In this document: positions 51,840 through 60,752 of the stretch, in pieces | Position numbering within the stretch: the first letter of the stretch is position 1 | Layout of the letters: each line of letters starts with the position of its first letter | Origin: Halomonas sp. ALS9 | GTDB lineage: Bacteria; Pseudomonadota; Gammaproteobacteria; Pseudomonadales; Halomonadaceae | Assembly (NCBI RefSeq): GCF_001651035.1 | Contig: NZ_LXRG01000231.1 | Span: forward strand, 51,361 to 115,360 | Length of the DNA stretch: 64,000 nucleotides | Direction of reading: 5' to 3' | Position numbers and translations under genes: made by a program | The notes under the pieces: generated by a model | Databases searched by the model: none | What the model saw: the letters and a program-made list of their open reading frames with translations, nothing else | What the model was told of the DNA's origin: nothing

Positions 51840-52584
51840 CAGAATCTCCCAGGTAGGCTTCACGGACGCGCGGATCCTGTCTGATGGTTTGGCTATCGCC
51901 ATGGGCAATAACGCTGCCAGAGACCAAAACAGAAATACGATCAGCAAGCCGAAATACCGCTTCCATGTCATGCTCAATCAGCAAAATAGGCACTTCCAAC
52001 TTCAGCGCTTCAAGCAACTCGGTAAGCTTGGCTGAGCCTTCCGGGCCCAAGCCTGCCATGGGTTCATCGAGTAACAGCGCGCGGGGCTTGAGTGCCAGGG
52101 CACAGGCCACCTCTACTTGACGGCGTTCACCATGGGAAAGCTCAAATACCGGCGTCCAGGCGCGATGGCTAAGCTGCATCCGCTCCAGCGCCTCATAAGC
52201 AGGTTCAAGCAGTTGCCGATCTTTGGCGACGGGTTTCCAAAAACGAAAGCTATGACTCTGCAGCGCTTGAACGCCCATCATCACATTGCGCATCACCGAT
52301 AATGGTTCAGCCAGCGAGGAGACCTGAAAACTACGCCCCAGCCCCATGCGGGCGCGCTGAGCAATACTCATGCCGGTGATTTCGGTGTCCGCTAGAAAAA
52401 CGCGGCCCTCATCAGGGCGTATATTGCCGGCGATTTGGCCGATTAACGTCGATTTACCCGCCCCATTGGGGCCAATTAGCGCATGAATTTCCCTTGGCTT
52501 AAGATCCAGCGAAACATCGCTGGTCGCCTGCAGAGCGCCAAAGTGTTTGTTCAATTTCTGTAGAGAAAGAACGGCATTACTCAT
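51832..52584 (-). CDS. Branched-chain-type ABC transporter ATP-binding protein (LivG-like)
   Basis: The protein has 250 residues. Walker A is GPNGAGKST, the signature region is LSHGERRQVEVA and Walker B is ALLLDEPMAG. The LivG-type C-terminal region is present (IRQDPRVREAYLG). It overlaps livM by 8 nt at its start. Confidence 0.93.
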   Translation of the reverse strand: MSNAVLSLQKLNKHFGALQATSDVSLDLKPREIHALIGPNGAGKSTLIGQIAGNIRPDEGRVFLADTEITGMSIAQRARMGLGRSFQVSSLAEPLSVMRNVMMGVQALQSHSFRFWKPVAKDRQLLEPAYEALERMQLSHRAWTPVFELSHGERRQVEVACALALKPRALLLDEPMAGLGPEGSAKLTELLEALKLEVPILLIEHDMEAVFRLADRISVLVSGSVIAHGDSQTIRQDPRVREAYLGDSDA

Positions 52585-53620
52585 TGCGCTCCCTCCCAGC
52601 CAACCAACCCATCACCCCGTGTTTGGCAAACAGCACCACGCCAAGCAGGACTAAACCCAGGAATAGCTGCCAATACTGGGTAACGCCTCCGAGAAAAGTC
52701 TCCATCATTATAAACAGCACCGCACCGGCCAGGGGCCCATAAAGGCGGCCCACGCCGCCTAGAATCACAATCACCATCAGTTCACCGGAGAAGTGCCAAC
52801 TGAGCATGTTGGGGCTAACAAAACCATTTAGATCCGCGTAGAGCGCCCCGGCAAGCCCGGTGATGGCGGCAGAAACCACAAATGCCACCAGGCGAATGGG
52901 GTAGGGGCTAATACCGGCAGTGGCCAAACGCACATCGTTAAGCCGCGCCATGGTCAGGGCGGCGCCAAAGCGGGATTTCATCAGCCGTGAGGTGATCGCC
53001 ATGGCCAGCACCAGCCCAGTGAAGCAGATCAGAAAATAGGTTAATGCATTGCTGCTATCGAACAGAGGGAGGGTGTTACGTATATAAATAGGCAGGCCAT
53101 CTTCGCCGCCATAGGTTGGCCAAGAATTCGCGAAGTAATAAATCATCTGGGCAAAGGCAAGGGTGATCATAATGAAATACACCCCGGTAGTGCGCAGCGA
53201 AATAGCACCGATCACCAGCGCTAGCAGTGCACACAGTATGACCGCGGCCAGCCACACCACCAGCAGGCTATCACTGCCCGGCACGCTGAAAGGCCAAGTC
53301 ATAAAAGGCGAGTAATCAAACGCGTGGTAGGCGCTAATGCCTGCTACATAGCCGCCCAGACCGAAATAGGCGGCATGGCCAAAACTGACCATGCCGCCAT
53401 AGCCAATCGCCAGGTTAAGGCCCACAGCGGCCATGGCAATAATGGTCATCCGCGAAGCCAAATTAACGTAATAGATATGGCCCAGAAAATAAGCCGCTAT
53501 GGGCACTAACAGCAGCAGACTGAGCAGCGTTATCTGCACTAGCCCTTTGCGATCAAAGGAGCTGCCCGCTTTGCCGACTAACGGAGCGTGAGCCACGCCT
53601 GAGGAAGTGTTATTAGTCAT
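52577..53620 (-). CDS. Branched-chain-type ABC transporter permease (LivM-like)
   Basis: The protein has 347 residues with about nine membrane helices. Typical LivM stretches are GLNLAIGYGGMVSFGHAAYFGLGGY and GGVGRLYGPLAGAV. It overlaps both neighbours by 8 nt, so livH-livM-livG-livF are translationally coupled. Confidence 0.93.
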   Translation of the reverse strand: MTNNTSSGVAHAPLVGKAGSSFDRKGLVQITLLSLLLLVPIAAYFLGHIYYVNLASRMTIIAMAAVGLNLAIGYGGMVSFGHAAYFGLGGYVAGISAYHAFDYSPFMTWPFSVPGSDSLLVVWLAAVILCALLALVIGAISLRTTGVYFIMITLAFAQMIYYFANSWPTYGGEDGLPIYIRNTLPLFDSSNALTYFLICFTGLVLAMAITSRLMKSRFGAALTMARLNDVRLATAGISPYPIRLVAFVVSAAITGLAGALYADLNGFVSPNMLSWHFSGELMVIVILGGVGRLYGPLAGAVLFIMMETFLGGVTQYWQLFLGLVLLGVVLFAKHGVMGWLAGRERNE

Positions 53621-54542
53621 GAGCAGAGAACAGTCCCTTTGGCTTGAAGGCGAGAATAACGGCCATGAGGATATAGATCAGCATAGCGGCCAGCGCCGCA
53701 CCGACCCCGGAAGCCTCAGAAGGCGGCATAAAGGCACGGAAGAAAATTGGCAAATAGACCCGGCCGAGGGTATCCACAAGGCCAACCAACAGCGCCCCAA
53801 GTAGCGCGCCTTTGATTGAGCCAATACCACCAATCACGATCACTACAAAGGCCAGGATAAGCACCGGTTCACCCATGCCTACCTGCACAGATTGCAGCGC
53901 GCCCACCAACGCACCGGCTAAGCCTGCCAACCCCGCGCCCAGCGCAAATACCACGGTGTAGAGCTTGGAAATATTCACCCCCAGGGCACCAATCATTTCG
54001 CGGTCGCTTTCACCAGCGCGAATCCGCATGCCCAGGCGTGTTTTAGAAATAAGAAAGTAAAGCGCGATAGAAATAACAATGCCTACCCCAATCAACATGA
54101 GCCGATAAATCGGGTAGCGGGTGTCGCCCGGCAGGGTGACAAACCCGGTTAACCAGGAAGGCGGGCTAAGCCGCATGGGCGACGAACCGAAAATCCAACG
54201 CGTGCCTTCGGAAAAAATCAGAATAAGCGCAAAGGTCGCCAACACCTGGTCAAGATGGGGGCGGTGATAAAGTCGTCGAATAACGAGCAGTTCCACCAAC
54301 GCACCAACGCAGGCTGCGGCGGCAATCCCGGCACTCAAGCCAATCAAAAAAGAGCCGGTTGAAGCAGTCACCGCAGCAGTGGCGTAGGCACCCACCATAT
54401 AAAAGGAGCCGTGGGCCAGATTGATCAACCCCATTACTCCGAATACCAGAGTAAGGCCGCTGGCCATCAAAAACAGCATGGTGCCAAGCTGTACGCCGTT
54501 AAGTATTTGCTCAATTAGCAGAGTAACGGACACGTGGGGCAT
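53613..54542 (-). CDS. Branched-chain-type ABC transporter permease (LivH-like)
   Basis: The protein has 309 residues with eight or nine helices. The LivH features ASGLTLVFGVMGLINLAHGSFYMVGAY and VVIVIGGIGSIKGALLGALLVG are present. It is separated from the upstream binding-protein gene by a hairpin that probably reduces its expression relative to that gene. Confidence 0.93.
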   Translation of the reverse strand: MPHVSVTLLIEQILNGVQLGTMLFLMASGLTLVFGVMGLINLAHGSFYMVGAYATAAVTASTGSFLIGLSAGIAAAACVGALVELLVIRRLYHRPHLDQVLATFALILIFSEGTRWIFGSSPMRLSPPSWLTGFVTLPGDTRYPIYRLMLIGVGIVISIALYFLISKTRLGMRIRAGESDREMIGALGVNISKLYTVVFALGAGLAGLAGALVGALQSVQVGMGEPVLILAFVVIVIGGIGSIKGALLGALLVGLVDTLGRVYLPIFFRAFMPPSEASGVGAALAAMLIYILMAVILAFKPKGLFSAHD

Positions 54543-54564
54543 CCTTAATCATGTAAAGAGTTAA

Positions 54565-54586
54565 GGCTGGGTGGTGACACCCAGCC
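54565..54586 (-). terminator. Intercistronic hairpin between binding-protein and livH-like genes
   Basis: GGCTGGGTG (54565-54573) pairs perfectly with CACCCAGCC (54578-54586) around a 4-nt loop. On the minus strand it is followed by TTAACTCTTT. It would act as a partial terminator, keeping the binding protein more abundant than the permeases. Confidence 0.65.
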
Positions 54587-54595
54587 GCGGCGACA

Positions 54596-55738
54596 TTACA
54601 TCTGGCACTGCTCAAAATAGATGTCTTGAATATCTTCAACAGCGACACCGATCAGGCGATTGGTAGGTTCGCCATCGTCACCTTCCACCACTTCACGAAC
54701 GTAAATATCCTGAATGGGGTGGTGGTTAGGGCCAAAGCGGAACTCGCCGCGCACGCTGTCGAAGTCGGCGGCCCGCAGTGCTTCGCGGAAAGCGTCTTGA
54801 TCGTCAGGGTGGGCAACGTCGAGGGCGCTAAGAATCAAGTTGGCGGTGTCGTAGCCCTGCGCCGCGTAAAGGGTGGGCATGCGGTTATAGGCGGCTTGGA
54901 AGCCCTCGACGAAGCGGTCATTCGCTTCGTTTTCAAGGTCATAAGCCCACAGCGAGGTATTACGAGCGCCAATGGCGGCACTGCCTACTGCTTTAATCAG
55001 GATTTCGTCAAAAGAGAAGGCCGCGCCAAAGATAGGCATATCAACGCCGGAGCTCTCCCACTGCTTCATAAACGAGATACCCATGCCACCAGGCAGGAAG
55101 AAGAACAGGCTGTCCGCATCGCTGGCGCGGATCTGGGCAATTTCAGCCGCGTAGTCGGTTTGACCCATTTGGGTATAAAGCTCGTCGACCACTTCACCTT
55201 CATAAAGGTGCTTGAAGCCCGCTAGCGCGTCGGTGCCCGCGGGGTAGTTGGGCGCCATAATAATCGGCCGCTCGTAGCCTTCTTCGCGCATATAAGCGCC
55301 CATGGCGCCGTGTAGGTTGTCGTTCTGGTACGCCACGTTGAAGTAGTTTTCATGACACATACGGCCCGCTAAATCAGAAGGCCCAGCATTAGGTGAGAGG
55401 TAGAAAGTGCCCTGGCGGGTTACGGAAGGAACCACCGCCATGGCTAGATTCGACCAGATAATGCCGGTGAGAATATCGACGTTATCCCGCTGCATAAACT
55501 CATCCGCTAAGCTGCGGGCCAAGTCAGGGCGGTTAGCATCGTCTTGAATCAGTACTTCTACATCGTCGCGGCCCGACTGCTCAAGGGCCAGCATAAAGCC
55601 ATCTCGAACGTCCACGCCCAGGTGCGAACCGCCCCCTGATAGCGTAGTGATCATGCCGATTTTGACCTCTTCGGCGTGGGCGGTCAGCACACTTGAAGAG
55701 AGCAGTAAACCAAGGCCTAAGCGAGTTATCTGTTTCAT
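54596..55738 (-). CDS. ABC transporter substrate-binding protein (LivJ/HAAT type, aromatic-acid branch)
   Basis: The protein has 380 residues from the ATG at 55738 with GAGGAA upstream; the longer reading is rejected. The signal peptide is MKQITRLGLGLLLSSSVLTAHA. The periplasmic binding-protein type 1 fold follows (KIGMITTLSGGGSHLGVDVRDG). Neighbouring CoA-ligase and ring-oxidation genes suggest it binds anthranilate, benzoate or a similar acid. It is first in the transporter block. Confidence 0.9.
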   Translation of the reverse strand: MKQITRLGLGLLLSSSVLTAHAEEVKIGMITTLSGGGSHLGVDVRDGFMLALEQSGRDDVEVLIQDDANRPDLARSLADEFMQRDNVDILTGIIWSNLAMAVVPSVTRQGTFYLSPNAGPSDLAGRMCHENYFNVAYQNDNLHGAMGAYMREEGYERPIIMAPNYPAGTDALAGFKHLYEGEVVDELYTQMGQTDYAAEIAQIRASDADSLFFFLPGGMGISFMKQWESSGVDMPIFGAAFSFDEILIKAVGSAAIGARNTSLWAYDLENEANDRFVEGFQAAYNRMPTLYAAQGYDTANLILSALDVAHPDDQDAFREALRAADFDSVRGEFRFGPNHHPIQDIYVREVVEGDDGEPTNRLIGVAVEDIQDIYFEQCQM

Positions 55739-55770
55739 AGCAAGTTCCTCATTATGTAATCGTTTTATTG

Positions 55771-57447
55771 CTAAGAGGGTTGTACGTTTTTTGATGTGGC
55801 ACCAGAGCAAGCAGAGCCAGCGCTGGGATAATGCTCCTGGCTCAGCCTAAAACGCTGAACTTTACCCGTGGTTGTTTTTGGTAGCGCCTCGATAAAACGT
55901 ATGGAGCGAGGGTACTTATAGGGCGCGATAGTCTGTTTGACGAAGTCCTGCAACATTTGCTGACAATCTTCATCTTGCTGAAAACCATCGTTTAGAACAA
56001 CAAAAGCCTCGACAATTTGCCCGCGTTCTTCACTTGGGGCACCAATCACAGCGCACTCTTTAACAGCCGGGTGGGCCAGTAGTGCAGCTTCTACTTCAGG
56101 GCCTGCGATGTTATAGCCAGCTGAAACAATCATATCGTCATTGCGGGCGGCGAAATGAAAATAGCCGTCTGCATCCTGATAAAACGCATCGCCAGTTATA
56201 TTCCAGCCCGCCTTTACATACTTTTGCTGGCGCTTATCGGCTAGGTAGCGACAGCCAGTGGGGCCGCGCACGGCAAGCTTACCCACCGTGCCGTGAGGTA
56301 CATCATTCATCTCGTCATCAACGATTCGTGCTTCGTAACCGGTCACCGGTTTGCCGGTACAGCTGGGGCGATGATCTTCCAGACGGTTAGAGATAAAGAT
56401 ATGCAGCATTTCAGTCGCGCCAATACCGTCGATGATGGGCGTACCGGTTTGCTTGATCCAGTCGTGATAAATCGGCGCTGGCAATGTTTCGCCAGCGGAA
56501 ACCGCCACGCGCAGGCTGCTTAAATCTTCATGACGCGTAGGCGCTGAGAGCATGGCGCGATATGCCGTTGGGGCGGTAAACACCACCGTGGCCTGATATT
56601 CGCGGATAATATCCATCATATTGGGCGGGGAGGCGTGTTCCAGCAGCACGGCAGTGGCGCCGAAGCGCAGCGGAAAGATCGCCAGCCCACCCAGGCCAAA
56701 GGTAAACGCCAGTGGGGGCGAACCGACGAATACATCTTCCGGAGTTACCTGGAGGACATCCTTGGCGTAGCCATCGGCAATCACCAGTAGATCGCGATGA
56801 AAATGCATGGTGGCTTTAGGCGAGCCGGTAGTGCCAGAGGTGAAACCCAGCAGCGCCACATCGTCGGCGGCGGTATCCACGGCATCGAAGGTGGCGGGTT
56901 TATTGAGTGCCAAGCGGTCAAGTTCGGCGTCATGGTTGGCGGTACCGTCAAAGCCGACTATACGCTTGAGTAGCGGGTTCTGCTCCTGGCACTCGGCCAG
57001 CTCATCAAGCAGTCGGGTATCGCAGAGGGCGAGGCTGATTTCCGCTTTATCAATCACCTGACAAAGCTCTTTGCTGCGCAGCATCGGCATGGTGTTGACG
57101 ACCACAGCGCCTGCCTTGGTGGCAGCCAGCCAGCAGGCCACCATGGCTGGATTGTTGGCCGAACGAATCAGCACTCGCTGGCCAGGAATGACGCCCAGGT
57201 CTTCCACCAGCACATGGGCGAGGCGGTTGGTCCACTCGGTAAGTTCTTGGTACGTTCGCCGTCGGCCGTTGCCCGCTAGGGCAATGCGTTCACCGTGGCC
57301 CTGGTCGAGCAGCCTGTCGCACAGTTCTACGCCTGCGTTTAAGCGTTCAGGATAATCGTAGCCTGCGAGCAGAAACTCAGGCTGACTATCAATGGGTGGC
57401 AGGTTATCCCGCGCAAAAGTATCAGCATGAGCCGACTGGATATACAT
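55771..57447 (-). CDS. Benzoate-CoA ligase family enzyme, probably 2-aminobenzoate-CoA ligase
   Basis: The protein has 558 residues from the ATG at 57447 (GGAGG upstream); readings that begin at 57729 lie in the upstream gene. Adenylation motifs are GFTSGTTGSPKATMHFH, GATEMLHIFISN, GWNITGDAFYQDADGYF and the catalytic lysine in PKTTTGKVQRF. The nearby gene for a 2-aminobenzoyl-CoA monooxygenase/reductase-like protein points to anthranilate; benzoate or salicylate are alternatives. It lies between the acyl-CoA dehydrogenase and transporter genes. Confidence 0.88.
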   Translation of the reverse strand: MYIQSAHADTFARDNLPPIDSQPEFLLAGYDYPERLNAGVELCDRLLDQGHGERIALAGNGRRRTYQELTEWTNRLAHVLVEDLGVIPGQRVLIRSANNPAMVACWLAATKAGAVVVNTMPMLRSKELCQVIDKAEISLALCDTRLLDELAECQEQNPLLKRIVGFDGTANHDAELDRLALNKPATFDAVDTAADDVALLGFTSGTTGSPKATMHFHRDLLVIADGYAKDVLQVTPEDVFVGSPPLAFTFGLGGLAIFPLRFGATAVLLEHASPPNMMDIIREYQATVVFTAPTAYRAMLSAPTRHEDLSSLRVAVSAGETLPAPIYHDWIKQTGTPIIDGIGATEMLHIFISNRLEDHRPSCTGKPVTGYEARIVDDEMNDVPHGTVGKLAVRGPTGCRYLADKRQQKYVKAGWNITGDAFYQDADGYFHFAARNDDMIVSAGYNIAGPEVEAALLAHPAVKECAVIGAPSEERGQIVEAFVVLNDGFQQDEDCQQMLQDFVKQTIAPYKYPRSIRFIEALPKTTTGKVQRFRLSQEHYPSAGSACSGATSKNVQPS

Positions 57448-57574
57448 GACCAACCTCCGTATTTGGTGTCGTTGTTTATGCCTGACGACGCCTCTGCATG
57501 AGGCGTTATCAGGGATACGGTGTCTGGCGTTGTGTTTTATTGTTTTAGTGACTTGCTTTACGGCTTTTTGCTGC

Positions 57575-58708
57575 TTACTCCTCCGCGAGCATGCTGCGGG
57601 CGATGACCACTTTCTGGACGTCGGAAGCGCCTTCGTAAATGCGCAGCGCGCGGATTTCGCGGTAGAGGCTCTCGATAATATGGCCTTTGCGAACGCCGTC
57701 ACCGCCGTGCAACTGCACTGCCTGATCAATCACCTGCTGGGCCTGATCGGTGGCAAACAGTTTGGCCATGGCCGCTTCGCGAGTGACCCGTTCAGCGCCT
57801 TGATCTTTCGTCCAGGCGGCGCGATACACCAGCAGGGCGGCGGCATCCACATTCAGCGCCATATCGGCTAAGTGACCCTGCACCATTTGCAGATCGGAGA
57901 GGGTGGCGCCAAATAGCTCGCGAGAGCGGCTGCGGGAAAGCGACTCTTCCAGCGCGCGGCGGGCGAAGCCAAGTGCCGCGGCGCCTACCGTGGAGCGGAA
58001 AACGTCTAGCACGGACATGGCAATCCGAAAGCCCTGACCCGGCTGGCCGATCAGAGCGCTGGCAGGTAGCACCATATTGTTAAAGCCAAGTCGCGCTAGC
58101 GGGTGGGGCGCCACCGACTCCAAGCGTTCACGAATCTCCAGCCCCGGAGTATCAGCAGGAACCAAAAAGGCCGACAGTCCTTTGGCACCTGGCCCTTCGC
58201 CGGTGCGGGCGAAGACTGTATAGATGTCGGCAATGCCGCCGTTAGAGATCCAGGTTTTCTCGCCATTTAAACGGTAGCTATCGCCGTCACGCTCGGCGGT
58301 GGTATCCAGTTGGGCCACATCGGAACCAGAGCGGGGCTCGCTAAGGGCAAAGGCGGAAATGGCTTCACCCCGGCGGGTTCTGTCCAGCCACTGCTTCTGT
58401 TCATCGCTGCCGTATAGGCTGATCGCACCGGTGCCAAGCCCCTGCATTGCAAAAGCAAAATCCGCCAGGCCATCGTGGCGGGCCAGGGTTTCGCGAATCA
58501 GGCAGAGACTGCGCACATCGATATGGTCGCCTGCGGTGCCTTTTAAGAAGCCCGCTTTGCCCAGGTCGCGCACTAACTGAACACAGGTGGCATCTACATC
58601 GCTGTGGTCGCGGGGCAGCTCTGCGCGGCACCACGCTTCAAGTTGCTCGGAAAGCTCACGATGCTGGGACTCAAAAAAGGGCCACGCTAGAAAACTCTTG
58701 TCGCTCAT
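57575..58708 (-). CDS. Acyl-CoA dehydrogenase
   Basis: The protein has 377 residues. FAD-binding motifs are AFALSEPRSGSDVAQL and TWISNGGIADIYTVFAR; the C-terminal signature is QLHGGDGVRKGHIIESLYREIRALRIYEG (residues about 330-360). It overlaps the enoyl-CoA hydratase stop (TGATG), so the two are co-translated. It should oxidise a ring-derived acyl-CoA in the pathway. Confidence 0.93.
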   Translation of the reverse strand: MSDKSFLAWPFFESQHRELSEQLEAWCRAELPRDHSDVDATCVQLVRDLGKAGFLKGTAGDHIDVRSLCLIRETLARHDGLADFAFAMQGLGTGAISLYGSDEQKQWLDRTRRGEAISAFALSEPRSGSDVAQLDTTAERDGDSYRLNGEKTWISNGGIADIYTVFARTGEGPGAKGLSAFLVPADTPGLEIRERLESVAPHPLARLGFNNMVLPASALIGQPGQGFRIAMSVLDVFRSTVGAAALGFARRALEESLSRSRSRELFGATLSDLQMVQGHLADMALNVDAAALLVYRAAWTKDQGAERVTREAAMAKLFATDQAQQVIDQAVQLHGGDGVRKGHIIESLYREIRALRIYEGASDVQKVVIARSMLAEE

Positions 58709-59520
58709 CAGTCCCCCTTAAACTCAGGTTTTTGTTTGGCTACAAAGGCGTGGTAGGCGCGTGCAAAATCATTGGTTTGCATACAGATCGCCTGGGCCTG
58801 GGCCTCCGATTCGATGGCCTGTTCCAGGCTCATCGACCACTCCTGGTTTAACTGGGTTTTGGTAATGCTGTGAGCAAAGGTGGGGCCGTTAGCCAACCGG
58901 GTGGCGTAGGCGATGGCGTCTTCTTCAAGGGCTTCTGGTTCCACCACTCGGTTGTAAAATCCCCACTGCAGGCCTTCTTCGGCACTCATGCTGCGACCGC
59001 TGTAGAGCAGGTCTGCCGCACGGCCTTGGCCGATAATGCGCGGTAGCATTGCGCAGGCGCCCATATCACAGCCCGCCAAGCCCACACGGGTAAACAGAAA
59101 CGCCGTGCTGGCGCGAGGGGTGGCAAAGCGAATATCTGAAGACATGGCGATAATCGCCCCCGCACCAACACAGATGCCATCCACGGCGGCAATAATCGGC
59201 TTGCCGCAGTTGAGCATGGCTTTAACCAGATCCCCGGTCATGCGGGTGAATTCGAGTAGGCCTTTCATATCTTTGCCCACCAGCGGGCCAATGATTTCGT
59301 GAACGTCGCCGCCGGAGCAAAAGTTTTCGCCGTTGGAGGTAAACACCACGGCATGAACATCCGAGGCATACACCAGATCACGAAAGGTATCGCGTAGCTC
59401 GGCGTAGCTCTCAAAGGTCAACGGGTTTTTGCGCTCCGGGCGATTGAGCCGAATAACCGCGACTCCGCCTCTCATCTCCCAGATAAAGTGCTCGGGGGTT
59501 AAGCCAGCCATACTCTTCAT
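58708..59520 (-). CDS. Enoyl-CoA hydratase/isomerase family protein
   Basis: The protein has 270 residues. Crotonase features are VAVIRLNRPERKNPLTFESY, the oxyanion region NGENFCSGGDVHEI, and AVDGICVGAGAIIAMSSDIRFAT. It probably hydrates or opens the ring-derived enoyl-CoA. It is between the MarR gene and the acyl-CoA dehydrogenase gene. Confidence 0.92.
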   Translation of the reverse strand: MKSMAGLTPEHFIWEMRGGVAVIRLNRPERKNPLTFESYAELRDTFRDLVYASDVHAVVFTSNGENFCSGGDVHEIIGPLVGKDMKGLLEFTRMTGDLVKAMLNCGKPIIAAVDGICVGAGAIIAMSSDIRFATPRASTAFLFTRVGLAGCDMGACAMLPRIIGQGRAADLLYSGRSMSAEEGLQWGFYNRVVEPEALEEDAIAYATRLANGPTFAHSITKTQLNQEWSMSLEQAIESEAQAQAICMQTNDFARAYHAFVAKQKPEFKGD

Positions 59521-59544
59521 ATTATTGTTCTCGCCTGTCGGTGA

Positions 59545-60012
59545 TTAATTGGCATCGTTAGGAGTAGCGGGTAAGCGGTGCAGCAACTCGCCGATATGGT
59601 GGGCGTCCTCTTCGCTCACCCCTTCAAATAGCGCATTGATCCAGCGTTCATGCTCAACGGCCATGCCTCTAAAGGTGTCTCTGCCAGCCACGGTCAGGCA
59701 GACCCGCGTAGCGCGCCGGTCGCCCTCAATGGCAATACGCTCCACGGCGCCATCCTCCACCAGACGATCAATAATCCCGGTGACGTTGCCATTGGAAACC
59801 CGCAGCCGTTTGGAGAGCTCGTTCATTTTTAGGCCCTCTTCAGCGGCATACAACGCAGCCATGACATCGAAGCGGGGTAGCGTAGAGTCGTGCTCCGTTC
59901 GCAGGCGTTCGCGTAGTTCGGCCTCAACCTGGCGGGTAACCCGCAGCATGCGCAGCCATAAGCGCAGTCGCTCCTTGCTTAAGCTATTTTTTCCTAGGCC
60001 TTCGGCTGTCAT
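59545..60012 (-). CDS. MarR-family transcriptional regulator
   Basis: The protein has 155 residues; GGAGAGG precedes the ATG. The winged helix (LKMNELSKRLRVSNGNVTGIIDRLVEDGAVER, about residues 61-92) is typical MarR. It overlaps the SDR stop as ATGA. Regulators of this type in aromatic-CoA clusters respond to a CoA thioester or the free acid. The palindrome at 63108-63119, upstream of the first gene, is the probable operator. Confidence 0.93.
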   Translation of the reverse strand: MTAEGLGKNSLSKERLRLWLRMLRVTRQVEAELRERLRTEHDSTLPRFDVMAALYAAEEGLKMNELSKRLRVSNGNVTGIIDRLVEDGAVERIAIEGDRRATRVCLTVAGRDTFRGMAVEHERWINALFEGVSEEDAHHIGELLHRLPATPNDAN

Positions 60013-60752
60013 ACCTCTCCTCCTGAGATTGAGATCGCCTGTCCATTTATCGCGCCGCTGTTAGGGCCGCATAGCCATAGAGCGGTGGCGGTCACTTCGG
60101 CGGGGGTGACTAATCGCCCGGTAGGGTTGGTGGATTCAAAGTGAGAGGTCGCCTGTTCGGCGGATTGGCCGGTTTTAGCCACAATGTTATCGACGCTAGC
60201 AGTGAGTAGCGGAGTGTCGGTAAACCCAGGGCAGAGCGCATTGACGGTCATATTGCGTGTGGCTGTTTCGGCTGCCAGCGAACGCACCAAGCCCACCACG
60301 CCATGTTTTGCCGCGCAGTAAGCGCCCACATAGGCGTAGCCTTTCAGGCCAGCGGTGGAGGCCACGGCGATTAGTCGTCCACCGTCGTTCAACTGCTTTA
60401 AGCCTTCGCGCAGAGTCAGAAATACTCCGCTTAGATTAACGTTGAGCATGCGCTGCCACTGCTCAAACGAGGTCTTGGTCAACGGCGCGCTCTCCGCCGC
60501 CCCGGCGTTGGCGATGACGATATCGACCCTGCCGATTGTCTCGAACAGTGCCACCATGGCGGCCTCATCGGTAACGTCGACCACGGCGAAATCAAGGTGA
60601 CTGTGCTGATCTGCCACCGCTTTAAGGGCCGCTTCCCGGCGACCGGTAATCGTGACCTTGGCGCCTGCTTCGGCAAAGGCCATGGCCATATCGGCACCGA
60701 TACCGCTGCCACCGCCGGTAATCACCACGCGCTTATCTGTGAGCAGCGTCAT
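60009..60752 (-). CDS. Short-chain dehydrogenase/reductase
   Basis: The protein has 247 residues from the ATG at 60752; a GTG at 60758 is also possible. The NAD(P) motif is TGGGSGIGADMAMAF, with NAGAAES and the catalytic YCAAKHG. The C-terminus ISGGEV is typical. It probably oxidises a ring hydroxyl of the pathway. It overlaps both the monooxygenase/reductase and MarR genes by ATGA junctions. Confidence 0.92.
   Translation of the reverse strand: MTLLTDKRVVITGGGSGIGADMAMAFAEAGAKVTITGRREAALKAVADQHSHLDFAVVDVTDEAAMVALFETIGRVDIVIANAGAAESAPLTKTSFEQWQRMLNVNLSGVFLTLREGLKQLNDGGRLIAVASTAGLKGYAYVGAYCAAKHGVVGLVRSLAAETATRNMTVNALCPGFTDTPLLTASVDNIVAKTGQSAEQATSHFESTNPTGRLVTPAEVTATALWLCGPNSGAINGQAISISGGEV

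Noticed and set aside
51840..51977. N-terminal extension of the livF-like gene with a hydrophobic segment
   Set aside because: It lies inside livG in another frame; the ATG at 51839 gives the normal family start and an 8-nt overlap like the other liv junctions.
57448..57729. N-terminal extension of the aryl-CoA ligase
   Set aside because: It overlaps the end of the acyl-CoA dehydrogenase gene in another frame; the ATG at 57447 has a strong GGAGG site.
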